Origin: Asterella californica
Taxonomy: Eukaryota > Streptophyta > Marchantiopsida > Marchantiales > Aytoniaceae
Length of the DNA stretch: 64,000 nucleotides
Direction of reading: 5' to 3'
Assembly (NCBI GenBank): GCA_036924285.1
Contig: JAYKYS010000009.1
Coordinates: 25,338,001 to 25,402,000, forward strand
A program made the translations under genes and the position numbers. Under the pieces are notes generated by a model. The model was given only the letters and a program-made list of their open reading frames with translations, was not told where the DNA came from and did not search any database. This document shows, one piece after another, positions 1 through 9,451 of the stretch (positions are counted from its first letter, which is position 1; each line of letters begins with the position of its first letter).

Positions 1-150
1 GCACGAAGAGCCCATCCATGTCCTGTGTCGATTGGCCACTTCCCCTTCTCGTAAATGTTTTTAGACATGATATTAATCTCCGAACCGTGATCCACCAACG
101 CCACTATAGTCTCTGACAAGTTACCTAGTCGGACCCTTGTCTCTGTAGTT
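1..150 (-). pseudogene. Gypsy aspartic protease start (partial)
   Basis: Minus-strand translation gives VRLGNLSETIVALVDHGSEI followed by NIMSKNIYEKGKWPID. This is the active-site flap region of a retroviral-type aspartic protease, which cleaves the gag-pol polyprotein. The usual D-S/T-G triad reads D-H-G here. The rest of the domain lies outside the window. Confidence 0.7.
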
Positions 151-158
151 GCACGAGC

Positions 159-758
159 TCAATATGCTCGAGAATAGTGACTCTCATGATGCTTCTCGTC
201 GCCATGTTCTGCAGCACAGTTTGAAACTCTTACCTCTCTTTCATTCGACGCCTGTAGTACATGCTTTTGAGCAAATACGTGACCTAACTCTTCATCTTCT
301 TCCCTAGTGATGTCAGTATCCAATGCTTTCACCATCACTGTATCTGCAATCATCTGCCTCTTTCTCTTGATCACATCTATGATCAACTCATGAAAGCCAC
401 GTTTTGCTATTCCCAAGGCCTCTCGCAAGACCTCTCACAAGGAAAATTTTATCTTTGCATCCAAAATTCTCTCTTCAAGAATCTCCTTCAAGTTGGTGCT
501 GGTCTCGATATCAGACTGTAGTTTGTAGGTCAGTGCTTTACCTTTGCCCTTTGAAAAAGCTCATTTGCCTTTCTCTCTCATCTCCGTGTCATGAATAGGA
601 ACATCAACCATAGGTTCAGATGTAGATGCCCCTTGAGACGTCGAAGGGATATCGGAAGGTGATGCTTCTTGTTGCCCTCTCCTCTTTGTGGCTCTGGTTC
701 TCCTTGTAGCCTCCTCCGGATCAACAACATCATCATCACGTCTCCTTTTCTCTTCCAT
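159..758 (-). pseudogene. Gypsy gag-pol linker, frame-broken
   Basis: Minus-strand open stretches beginning MEEKRRRDDDVVDPEEATRR (758-561) and MREALGIAKRGFHELIIDVI (428-159) are charged, low-complexity linkers between the zinc knuckle and the protease of this element. The frame is interrupted around 561 and 450. No catalytic motif is seen. Confidence 0.6.
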
Positions 759-833
759 AATCGCATCTTGCTAGCTTACATGCTTCTCTTGTACCAAGTA
801 AGCTTTGACACACCCTAACTCTACAGGATCATC

Positions 834-1440
834 TCATCCAGTAATGCGGCGAATTGCCTCCACACCTCGTAACATTACTTCTCGTGGAACTTCAACTATA
901 TCGCTCTTAACAACTGCTACAACCGGTACATCTACTTCAATCGCAAATGTTTTTGGCTCTATTGTGCATATCGCCGTAGCTATACCGACCTGACCTCTCA
1001 CCAAGCTCTTCATTCCTCCCTTACCGAAGTTGGTACTCAATGACGTACCAGTTTGGACGAGATGAATCTTTCCATCTCTAAAATTCACGACTCCAGTTCT
1101 GAGAGCCTCAAAAAACTCTTCACAGTCCTGACGTTGGTGTTCAGTACTGTCACACCAGATACATCTTCTAACAAAATTTCTGCTAATTGAAGATGGATTG
1201 ATATGACCAGGACTTCGACTATGCTTTAGCTTTGTCATCTCTATCCTTAACTCTCTCAGACCCTTAACCAACTCATCGATTGCAGCATCTTCAATCTTGC
1301 TATTGGCAGGCTTGGGCAATGGAGCTAAAGAGACATCAGACCTCAAGGTTGCAGCTCTACCTCTTCCACGTTTCTGCTTCGTGAGAATAGTAACAGCTTC
1401 CTCTACTTTCTCCAGTCTATGCTCACTCCTCCTTTTCTCC
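834..1440 (-). pseudogene. Gypsy gag, C-terminal part with CCHC zinc knuckle
   Basis: Continues the gag after a one-base frame slip. It contains CIWCDSTEHQRQDC, a CX2CX4HX4C nucleocapsid zinc knuckle that binds RNA. The frame then reads VVAVVKSDIVEVPREVMLRG and stops after RRITG at 834. Downstream on the same strand follow a charged linker (about 758-561) and the protease region, so this is the normal gag-pol order in a mutated copy. Confidence 0.8.
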
Positions 1441-2043
1441 CTTGTCTGCCAGCATCAAGAAAAGCTTGTCCTTTAGATTTTCATCAGCAGCTTCTAGAAA
1501 AAGTTTTGTCTTCCTTAAGTCAAGCGTCGTCCTCTCGGATGAAGACAATTGACAGAACCGTTTCTCAAACTCACGCAGCAACTCATTTGATGTCATCTCA
1601 TTCCCCGGACGCTGCTCTATCCACTCTAAGAACGTTCTCTTGGTTACTCTATCCGCATCATCATCAAAAAATTCACTCTTCAACCTTTGCTCATACTCCT
1701 CCCAAGAACTCGTACGTGCATCCTTCAGCTTTGTCACTTGACTACGGATCTCATGTATCACAGCCAACTCGAAACTAGAAATCATCTTTGTCTCAGACAC
1801 ACGATTTACCTCCATCTCATAAATATACTCCCGAACATACTTCGTGATGTTCTTTCCATCAAACCTGCCCAACTTCTTCACCACCGCCTGTAGAGCTCTT
1901 GTAGACTTCTGCTCCCCAACATCGCCTCCTTGTTGTTGTCTCAACAACATCGTCAATGCTCGAAGTAGATCGTCCGTTCCTCCTCCACTCGTCCTCATTG
2001 CTTCGGGAAGATTCATACTTGACGCTCCTCGGCAACAACTCAC
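1423..2043 (-). pseudogene. Gypsy gag, N-terminal part
   Basis: A 206-residue open frame begins MSCCRGASSMNLPEAM and contains the capsid-like stretch LGRFDGKNITKYVREYIYEM, typical of Ty3/gypsy gag (a retrotransposon capsid protein that packages element RNA in the cytoplasm). It ends at a TGA where the sequence slips frame at a purine run (GGAGAAAAGGAGGAG, about 1425-1440). The next frame resumes as LEKVEEAVTILTKQKRGRG and joins the zinc-knuckle part. It starts 20 bases inside the primer-site-like leader, as expected for the first ORF. Confidence 0.8.
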
Positions 2044-2061
2044 TCAACCACCTCAAAGCGT

Positions 2062-2084
2062 ACTCTCAGTGGAAGCACCAAATA
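2062..2084 (-). other. Primer-binding-site-like leader of gypsy element
   Basis: On the minus strand this reads TATTTGGTGCTTCCACTGAG and onward, directly after the LTR end and just upstream of gag. A TTGGTGCTT-type leader is common in plant gypsy elements. The exact primer tRNA was not identified. Confidence 0.45.
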
Positions 2085-2187
2085 TGTCGTAGCGAGAGCC
2101 TTTCCTTTGAGTAAAGGCGTATCTTCTAACTGTGGCTAGCGATCGATGCACAGCAGAGCGACTAGTATCTCGTAAATTTCTCTTTGA

Positions 2188-3677
2188 CTTCCTCGATATC
2201 TGAGCACTTTCTTTCTCTCAATAAAGGGTCAAGATAACCACACGAAAACATTGGATGATCATGAACACGACAAATGGAATATGCGATGACATGATCTCTC
2301 AGTAGTATTCCTCTCCGAAGTTTCTCACTACTACGGCTTCGTACATGACTTTGGGTCGACAGATTTGTCTTATCTCGCACTCAGTGTTAAAGTTTACAGG
2401 AGGGAGTTGATTTAGATCCATCTTTCGTTAGATGAAGATAAAGACGGTAAGATCCCATTCTTGGCCGTAAGTGACAACAAGTAAGATCACAAGGACAAGC
2501 GAGAGCCTGACTTGCGCGGTAAAGTTATGCTCGAAAGATCCTCTCAGAAATTGTTGGAAATGAACTCGTTCCATGTACATCAGTTTAATCTGGAAAAGGT
2601 TTCGGAAAGGAAATCTGGGCGGTAAGTAGGGTCCTTCGTCCATCTCTCACAACATTTGCACTCTAACTACAAGGGTATCTCGATTCATAGAACGCCGATA
2701 CAATCTCATAAGAGCATTTCGATCTCTCCATGGATAATCTCTTGAATTTTCTCAAGGTCGAATGCCCATACACATGTCACTCTCCTTTGCTTAAAAGTTT
2801 CCAACACAAAACAAGGATAGGTGCAAGCTCCCTAACCGAGCAATCCAAGCCACACGGGCCGATGAGATGGCACACATGCACATCGCATGTTTGGTGCCGT
2901 CATACTCATCCACGTGTAGGTCGTCTAGGTGGAAGGGCATGCACCGTAACATATCCCAATACTAGAGACTAGGCTAGACAAGTAGTCGACTTTACAGGTC
3001 AAGGATCGCACTTTTGTCACGTTGAGTGCGAACTTGACAACCACATGACGTGGTTACAACGTAGATCGCTAAAGTCTTATCTACGTCTAGAATACTCCCC
3101 AAAGCAATACAAACGTCACACTGGATGCTTTTCTGTCAGTGCCGCTAACAAGACTCGAGACTTAGAGTAGATACCGTTGCCAATACAACTCGACAGAAAA
3201 AACAATGAGCTTTCACACATGATAGGTACAGATCTGCAGCTCAGTCTCCTCTCAAACTTGCCACGTAGATAGGATACTAAAATCTCTACTTATAGGTCAA
3301 ATTTCAGGAAGATCGGACGGCTTTATCTCCTCCTTTAAATTCTCAGAAACTAACACGCACTTCCAATCTCAGATTCAAGACAGAATCTTCTTCGCCTAAA
3401 TGAACCGTCCACTTCCACTTAAACTTCCTGTGTTATCAATTCAGAAGGTAAACTCACTACTCAGGAAATTTGAGCCGATTTGACCGTTCGGATCATCCTC
3501 CATAAATCTACAAACTTGCTGCTCCAGATTGAAAGCTTTCTGCACCTCGTCGCCTTCAAATCGCCATTGCGCTCAATCCGCAGAACATCCGGTGGTGAAA
3601 TTTGAGGTCAAAGCTTCAGCAACTGACAGACTACCAGCTCATGAAATCTGGTCTCAATCTGACGGCTTATATATCGA
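2188..3677. repeat. Tandem duplication inside LTR, copy 1 (about 1490 bp)
   Basis: Starts CTTCCTCGATATCTGAGC and matches copy 2 (3678-5169) almost throughout; the offset is 1490 bp at the start and 1504 bp at the end, so small indels separate the copies. Short ORFs here are repeated in copy 2 with substitutions and are not convincing genes. Confidence 0.9.
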
Positions 3678-5169
3678 CTTCCTCAATATCTGAGCACTTT
3701 CTTTCTCTCAATAAAGGGTCAAGATAACCACACGAAAACGTTGGATGATCATGAGCACGACAAACAGAATATGCAATGACATGATCTCTCGGTAGTATTC
3801 CTCTCCGAAGTTTCTCACTACTAGGACTTCGTACATGACTTTGGGTCGACATATGTGTCTTATCTCGCACTCAGTGTTAAAGTTTACAGGAGGGAGTTGA
3901 TTTAGATCCATTCTTCGTTAGATGAGGATAAAGATGGTAAGATCCCATTCTTGGCCGTAAGTGACAACAAGTAAGATCACAAGGACAGGCGAAAGCATGA
4001 CTTGCGCGGTAAAGTTATGCCTGAAGGATCCTATCAGAAATTGTTGGAAATGAACTCGTTCCATGTACATCAGTTTAATCTGGAAAGGGTTTCGAAAAGG
4101 AAATCTGGGCGGTAAGTAGAGTCCTTCGTCCATCTCTCACAACATTTGCACTCTAACTACAAGGGTATCTCGATTCATAGAACGCCGATACAATCTCATA
4201 AGATCACTCCGATCTCTCCAGGAACAATCTCTTGAATTTTCTCAAGGTCGAATGCCCACACACATGTCACTCTCTTTTGCTTAAAAGTTTCCAACACAAA
4301 ACAAGGATAGGTGCAAGCTCCCTAACCGAGCAATCCAAGCCACACGGGCTGATGAAGTGGCACACATGCACATCGCATGTTTGGTGCCGTCATACTCATC
4401 CACGTGTAGGTCGTCTGGGTGGAAAGTTCAATGCATGCACCGTAACATATCCCAATACTAGAGACTAGGCTAGACAGGTAGTCGACTTTACAGGTCAAGG
4501 ATCGCCTTTTGCCACGTTGAGTGCGAACTTGATAACCACATGACGTGGTTACAACGTAGGTCGCTAAAGTCTTATCTACGCCTAGAATACTTCCCAAAGC
4601 AATACAAACGTCACACTGGATGCTTTTCTGGCAGTGCCGCTAACAAGACTCGGGACCTGGAGTAGATACCGTTGTCAATACAACTCGATAGAAAAAACAG
4701 CGAGCTTTCACACATGATAGGTACAGATCTGCAGCTCAGTCTCCTCTCAAACTTGCCATGTAGGTAGGATACTAAAATCTCTACTTATAGGTCAAATTTC
4801 AGGAAGATCGGACGGCTAGGTCTCCTCCCACAATTAACACAAATTTTCAGAAACTAACACGCACTTCCAATCTCAGATTCAGGACAGAAGCTTCTTCGTC
4901 TAAATGAACCGTCCACTTCCATTCAAACTTCATGTGCTATCAATTCAGAAGGTAACCTCACTACTCAGGAAATTTGAGCCAATTTGACCGTTCGGATCAT
5001 CCTCCATAAATCTGCAAACTTGCTGCTCCAGATTGAAAGCTTTCTGTACCCCGTCGTCTTCAAATCGCCATTGCGCTCAATCCGCAGAACATCCGGTGGT
5101 GAAATTTGAAGTCAGAGCTTCAGCAACTGACAGACTACAAGCTCATGAAATCTGGTCTCAATCTGACGG
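3678..5169. repeat. Tandem duplication inside LTR, copy 2
   Basis: Head-to-tail with copy 1, with no spacer. Both copies end in CTCAATCTGACGG (3665 and 5169). Divergence is visible as scattered substitutions and a few indels, for example extra bases near 4429 and 4835. The remaining LTR (5170-5545) is single copy. Confidence 0.9.
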
Positions 5170-5545
5170 TTTAATCACTCAAACTCCTTAATCTTACAAT
5201 CAGAAGAGAAAGCTATATACTCTCATCACTCTATGAACTTCAAATAGCCATAACGTATGCCGTGGACCTCGAAATCGAGTGAAATTTTGACTCAGGTTGC
5301 TCATCCCGTCGAGAGCTCTCTGTCCATTCCCTCTGATCCCCAAAATCCCTCGTCAAAGTGCCCCGATCCTCCCAGAGCGCACACTTAAGTAGATGACAAG
5401 TTATCTTCACTTTTTGGTGGACCAATGGGAAGTTAAAGGACTCAACCTTGTCCTTTTCTGCCCCATGGAGACCCCCAGTAGATAATTGAGCATTCTAAGC
5501 TCATTAGAGCAAAGTTTTAGATCCCATTACACCACAACTTCTACA

Positions 5546-7170
5546 ATTGTGTGCAAAACGCACTTATACGCGTAATTTACATACTAACTGGTCCCACGAC
5601 AGGACACCGTTGTATGGATTGTTGCATAAGGGTCATAAGTTCAGATGGGAGGAAGAGCATACTGATGCGGTAAGGAAGCTGGAGTCTTTACTATCATCTC
5701 CTTCAATTTTAGGAAGGATTGTTTACAAGAGTGCTAGGCCGGTGGTTCTTACCGTGGATACAAGTCTTGTTGCAATTGGATGGGCAGTCGGACAGGATGA
5801 TGAGGATGGAGACAAGTTTGCGGTTAGGTTCGGAGCGAAGGTGTTAAGTGCTCGACAACGTGCTTATCCGCAAGTGAAGAGAAAATTGTGAGATATTGTT
5901 TCAGCCATGAAAACTGAGAAAGAGTATTCGATTGGAGCAGTAGTGGTGGTTGAAACTGATTGCTTGCCGTTGTTAAGGATGATCATGAATTGTCCAACTC
6001 CTGATATTGCGATGTTACGATGGATCGCATATATCAAGTCGTTGAACCCGGAGTTTAGACATATCGTAGGGAAGGATAATCCGATGACAGATATGTTATC
6101 TCGAGCTCGGTATGATGGGGAGGATGAGATGGTTGAAGATATTGACGACGTGGGTGCAAAGTTCTATTCAATTGCACAGACAGGAAAGGAAGATGAGTTG
6201 TTTGTTGAAGGATTGTATGATTGTGATTTGCTTGACATTGGAAGGTAGCTTAGTACGATGGTTAAGCAGACAGCTTGGACGGATGGGAGGTTTCGGAGAG
6301 TTCGAAGGAAGGCCTACAACTTCATGTTGCAGGATGGATTTCTTTGGAAGCGACTGAAGCAGAAAGATGAGGTACTACTACGAGTGATTTGCAACAAGGA
6401 AGATTAGCAGAAGTTGCTCAAGGCGTTCCATGAGAGTCTTTGGACTGGACATCGAGGGATTTGGGTCACTTTTACAAAGATGAAAGAGCGGTATTGGTGG
6501 AAAAACATGTACAGGGATGTTGTATCTTTTGTGGAGTCTTGTTTGACATGTCAAATGTATTTGAACATCCGACATCGTGACGGATTACACCCGACTTACT
6601 CGTTGGCAATCCACTTCAAGTGGGTGGTAGACTTGGTGATTATGCCGGTTGGATTGTGGCAGATGAGATACTTGGTAATTGCTAGAGAAGATCTTTCAAA
6701 TCAAGTCGAGGGTAGGGCGCTTCGGACAAAGACAACTGAAGGGGTATGTAGATTTCTCTCGGAAGAGGTTGTTTGTCGATATGGATGTGTGGGAAAGATC
6801 ACTGCAGATCGGGGAGAGTTAGATGCACACGAGATCCGTGAATTCTTTGCAAGGTGTGGAGTGAGGTTGTCACTGACAACTGCTTACAACCCCGAAAGGA
6901 ATGTCAAGAGTGAACGTGGTCATCCAGCCATTGTGAAAGCTTTGGTGAAGGCCTGCAACGGAAGGGTACGCGAGTGACCTCGACTCTTACCATTTGCGTT
7001 ATGGACAGATCGAACAACGCACAACTCGGTGACAGGTTACATGTCGGTGGAACTCATCAAAGGTCAGAAACCTATCATGTCGATTGAAGAACACGTTTTA
7101 ACATGGAGTGTGTTACCTTGGGAAGACAATTTGACTAGAGAAGAGCTTCTTGCGATTCGAATTAGGTAGT
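5546..7170 (+). pseudogene. Older Ty3/gypsy pol: end of RT, RNase H and integrase
   Basis: One plus-strand frame runs from the LTR edge at 5546 to about 7170, with stops at 5889, 6246, 6405 and 6975. The first part (NLHTNWSHDRTPLYGLLHKG) is the RT/RNase H connection. RNase H follows with TVDTS, ETDCLPLL and HIVGKDNPMTDMLSRARY; the glutamate expected in an AYPQVKREL-type motif reads VKRKL. The integrase has its HHCC finger (FHESLWTGH ... CLTC) and catalytic aspartates in WVVDLV and ITADRG, with the glutamate in KSERGH. The 5' part was displaced by the minus-strand gypsy insertion; the 3' end is cut by the copia element. Confidence 0.85.
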
Positions 7171-8269
7171 CCATACCGAAATCAGCAACGTGGATGGTGG
7201 TGTTGTCACCGAGTTGAATCGTATCATTCTCAGTGTTCTCAGTAGAGACGGGTGAGTATTCGACGAATTGTCGTCGATTATGTGTCATGTGGTGTGTGAC
7301 ACCCGTGTCCACATACCAATTAGGATCAGCTGTCTGCACGATTGCAGATGAACATTGTGCCACCAGAACTCGACGAGTGTTGTTGTTGTTGTTTTGAGAA
7401 CGACGATTCTTGTTCATGTTCTTGTTCTTGTTACCAGCATTCGAGTTTTCGTTGCTGCTGCTGGGTTTGTCCGGACACTCGGCGATGCGGTGCCCGGGCT
7501 TGTTGCACTGGAAGCATTTCTCGTTAGGATCTGACGGTCTCTTCGGTGGCTGGTTACCACCTTGTCGGTTGTCATCATTGTTGCGCCGATTGTTGCCACT
7601 GCATCCTCCTTGCCGGCGTCCTGCAAACAAGGCAGTAGATGGTTCCATTGATAACTTGCGTCCGATCGTTTCCTCCTGGATGAGGAAGGTGATGAGGTCT
7701 TGTTGCGAGAGATTTGGATTTGTTCTCATCGCCTGCAAGAATAAATGGTAGTTGTTGGGCATGCTGCCCATCAACGCGAGGACTTGCTCCTCGTCGGTAA
7801 TTATCAATCCAGCTGAAGTCATCTGCTGGATGAGAGACTTGAAGTTGTTCACGTGTTGGGTGATAGTCTCGTTGGGTTTCATCTTTAAAACTCGCAACTT
7901 CTCTCTTAAGTGCATCTTGGTCACCATGTCTTGACCTGCAAAGTGTCTGATCAAGGTGGACCATGCATCGTTCGACGTGGTGCAGGACATTAGATGTCCT
8001 GCCACGCTGTTCTCGCAACATTCGTTGATCGCTGCGAGCGCGTTAACATCACGCTGATCCCAATCCACGATGCTATCGGATCCGGTAGTAGTGGGAGGGA
8101 TGGGTACCGCAGTACCTCCGGATGTAGTGGCACGTGGTCTTTGCACGTTCCCTTCCACGATATCAAGAACACCATGGGCCCTAAACCGCAAGGTTGTCTT
8201 GTGTTTCCAAAGCGTGAAATATGTGCCGTTGAACTTGACCCAGCCTTTGGTGTCAAAGGAAACAGACAT
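7168..8269 (-). pseudogene. Copia A gag with zinc knuckle and protease start
   Basis: Open frame from MSVSFDTKGWVKFNGTYFTL. Residues 1-215 are a copia gag capsid region (LWKHKTTLRFRAHGVL, HVNNFKSLIQQMTSAG, LALMGSMPNNYHLFLQAMR). A Gly/Asn/Arg-rich linker follows, then the zinc knuckle CFQCNKPGHRIAEC (residues 252-265). Next is an Asn-rich stretch and the protease start WYVDTGVTHHMT, whose active-site triad is D321-T-G. Gag packages RNA and protease matures the particle, both in the cytoplasm. After about residue 365 the frame runs into unrelated gypsy sequence, so the protein is a fusion by truncation. The gag frame itself is intact, suggesting a young insertion. Confidence 0.85.
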
Positions 8270-8440
8270 TCTGTATCAAATTGATCGTTGGAACGATGAA
8301 GTTCTGTTAGCGAAAGTACAGAATCTTAGTGCGTGAAGCGTCCTTCTCGCAGCAGCTGAAGCGTCCTCCAACTGTTCTCACCTAAGGGCCGAAGGCCTAC
8401 CTAGTGCCTATGCTATTGTGCTAGTGCATCAACAAAACAA

Positions 8441-8453
8441 TGCTCTGATACCA
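8441..8453 (-). other. Primer-binding site of copia A
   Basis: Minus strand reads TGGTATCAGAGCA, the standard site complementary to the 3' end of plant initiator methionine tRNA, directly abutting the LTR. Confidence 0.9.
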
Positions 8454-8713
8454 TGTTGGAAATGGACTGCTAGTAGAATAGACTAAGACAAAACTCTAAG
8501 TCACGGCATAAAGACAGTATGAGAGTGTGGGAGAGCTCCTCAAGAGAGTGTGAGCAGAACCAAGTAAATGATTACTCAATAATGTACAATGGCCTTGGGC
8601 CTGGATAATATACCTTGGGTCTTGGCCTTGGTGACCTTACGAAAGGTCACCATCTAATAGCTTGAATTGGTAACTGTATAAAGGAGTATTCACACCTGTA
8701 CAGTATTCTAACA
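8454..8713 (-). repeat. Copia A 5' LTR (260 bp)
   Basis: Plus orientation begins TGTTGGAA and ends TTCTAACA, near-perfect inverted ends with TG...CA. It lies immediately beside the initiator-tRNA primer site at 8441-8453. The copia B LTRs (31944-32114 and 33575-33780) end with the same TATTCTAACA. Confidence 0.85.
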
Positions 8714-9451
8714 TGATGCCCTGTTATGTGAGGAGAAGATGGAAACTGTGTTCTCGGGCTTACATGCTTTCCTCATGATGCACGGGACTGGAGTTCTCAA
8801 CATTCTCCTGATTTGAGTGGAATCTATTGTGTTACCGTAACACTACACAACTTCGCGCCAAGAAATTTTGCAGTAAAAGCGAAAATAAAATCGTTTTCTG
8901 TTCACACTTGAGCGAATTCTTGAGACACTGTCGAATATCAGATTCTACTAGTACTAATAACATATTTTCGACATATGTCGAAATCAACTTGGCAATAGCT
9001 CTTGAGTATTTTCCTGTCGAGTAGACGCCAGAGTACACCGTCTCGTCTCTTGTCTTCTCGTCTCTTATCATTGTTAATGATAAGAATCATGTGCCAAACA
9101 GTGAAGAGTCACTGTTGGCCTGTATGGACCTTGTGTAATCAGTTATGTCCCCCTGTCAAAGATGTTAGAAAATACAACCTTCCCAAGGTTAATGTGCTTG
9201 GGTTAGTCACCGAGTATATGATACCTCATGTAAAGACACACTCCATCCGATGGATATAAATAACCTCTATGAATTTCTTGTAGCGACGAGCTTTTAATAT
9301 GAAAAACATTTACATGCCAATGTTGTCTAGTCTAATGATCAATGTTGTAACTAAAACTTTGAGTTTACGCTGAAATTTCTCTTCCCCTTTCCCCGCCATC
9401 ATATGGCATAGAGAAACTACAGCTTTCCATTCCAAGATGATGGACTTGATT
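8714..9451. other. Intergenic, 3' flank of O-fucosyltransferase gene
   Basis: Lies between copia A and the stop codon of the O-fucosyltransferase-like gene. It contains short ORFs on both strands without recognisable motifs. The right part (about 9290-9451) is likely 3' UTR of the minus-strand gene. Nothing else is supported. Confidence 0.4.

Larger units (their letters stand above)
1..5545 (-). mobile_element. Ty3/gypsy retrotransposon, 5' LTR plus gag and start of protease (runs off window)
   Basis: Read on the minus strand, the element has a long LTR (5545 down to 2085, starting TGTAGAAG and ending CTACGACA), a primer-binding-like leader at 2062-2084 (TATTTGGTGCTTCCACTGAG), gag from 2043, a CCHC zinc knuckle, an acidic linker and the start of an aspartic protease at the left window edge. 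The order LTR-gag-PR is normal for gypsy elements. The right LTR end abuts the pol gene of another gypsy element on the plus strand, so this copy appears inserted in that older copy. The rest of pol and the 3' LTR would lie left of the window. The reading frame is broken several times, so it is not intact. Confidence 0.8.
2085..5545 (-). repeat. Long LTR of the minus-strand gypsy element
   Basis: In plus orientation it starts TGTCGTAG at 2085 and ends TTCTACA at 5545, giving the TG...CA ends and a short imperfect terminal inversion expected of an LTR. It sits directly next to the leader at 2062-2084 that precedes gag. At about 3.46 kb it is unusually long because it contains two tandem copies of a 1.49 kb segment; without one copy it would be about 2 kb. 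The boundaries rest on TG/CA ends and flanking homology, since the partner LTR is outside the window. Confidence 0.6.
7168..8713 (-). mobile_element. Ty1/copia retrotransposon A, 3'-truncated (LTR, primer site, gag, protease start)
   Basis: On the minus strand: 260 bp LTR (8713-8454), primer-binding site TGGTATCAGAGCA (complementary to initiator-Met tRNA), a long leader, gag and the first residues of protease. Homology ends near 7168, where the older gypsy integrase frame begins. The pol domains and 3' LTR are missing, so the element was truncated at or after insertion. The bases after the LTR (TGATG, 8714-8718) are one half of a possible target duplication whose partner was lost. Confidence 0.85.

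Noticed and set aside
2162..4597. Paired ORFs repeated in both LTR duplication copies as genes
   Set aside because: They sit inside an LTR, differ in length between copies and show no protein motif.
7575..8021. Minus-strand 148 aa ORF and plus-strand ORFs overlapping copia gag
   Set aside because: Shadow frames of the real gag, which has clear capsid and zinc-knuckle motifs.
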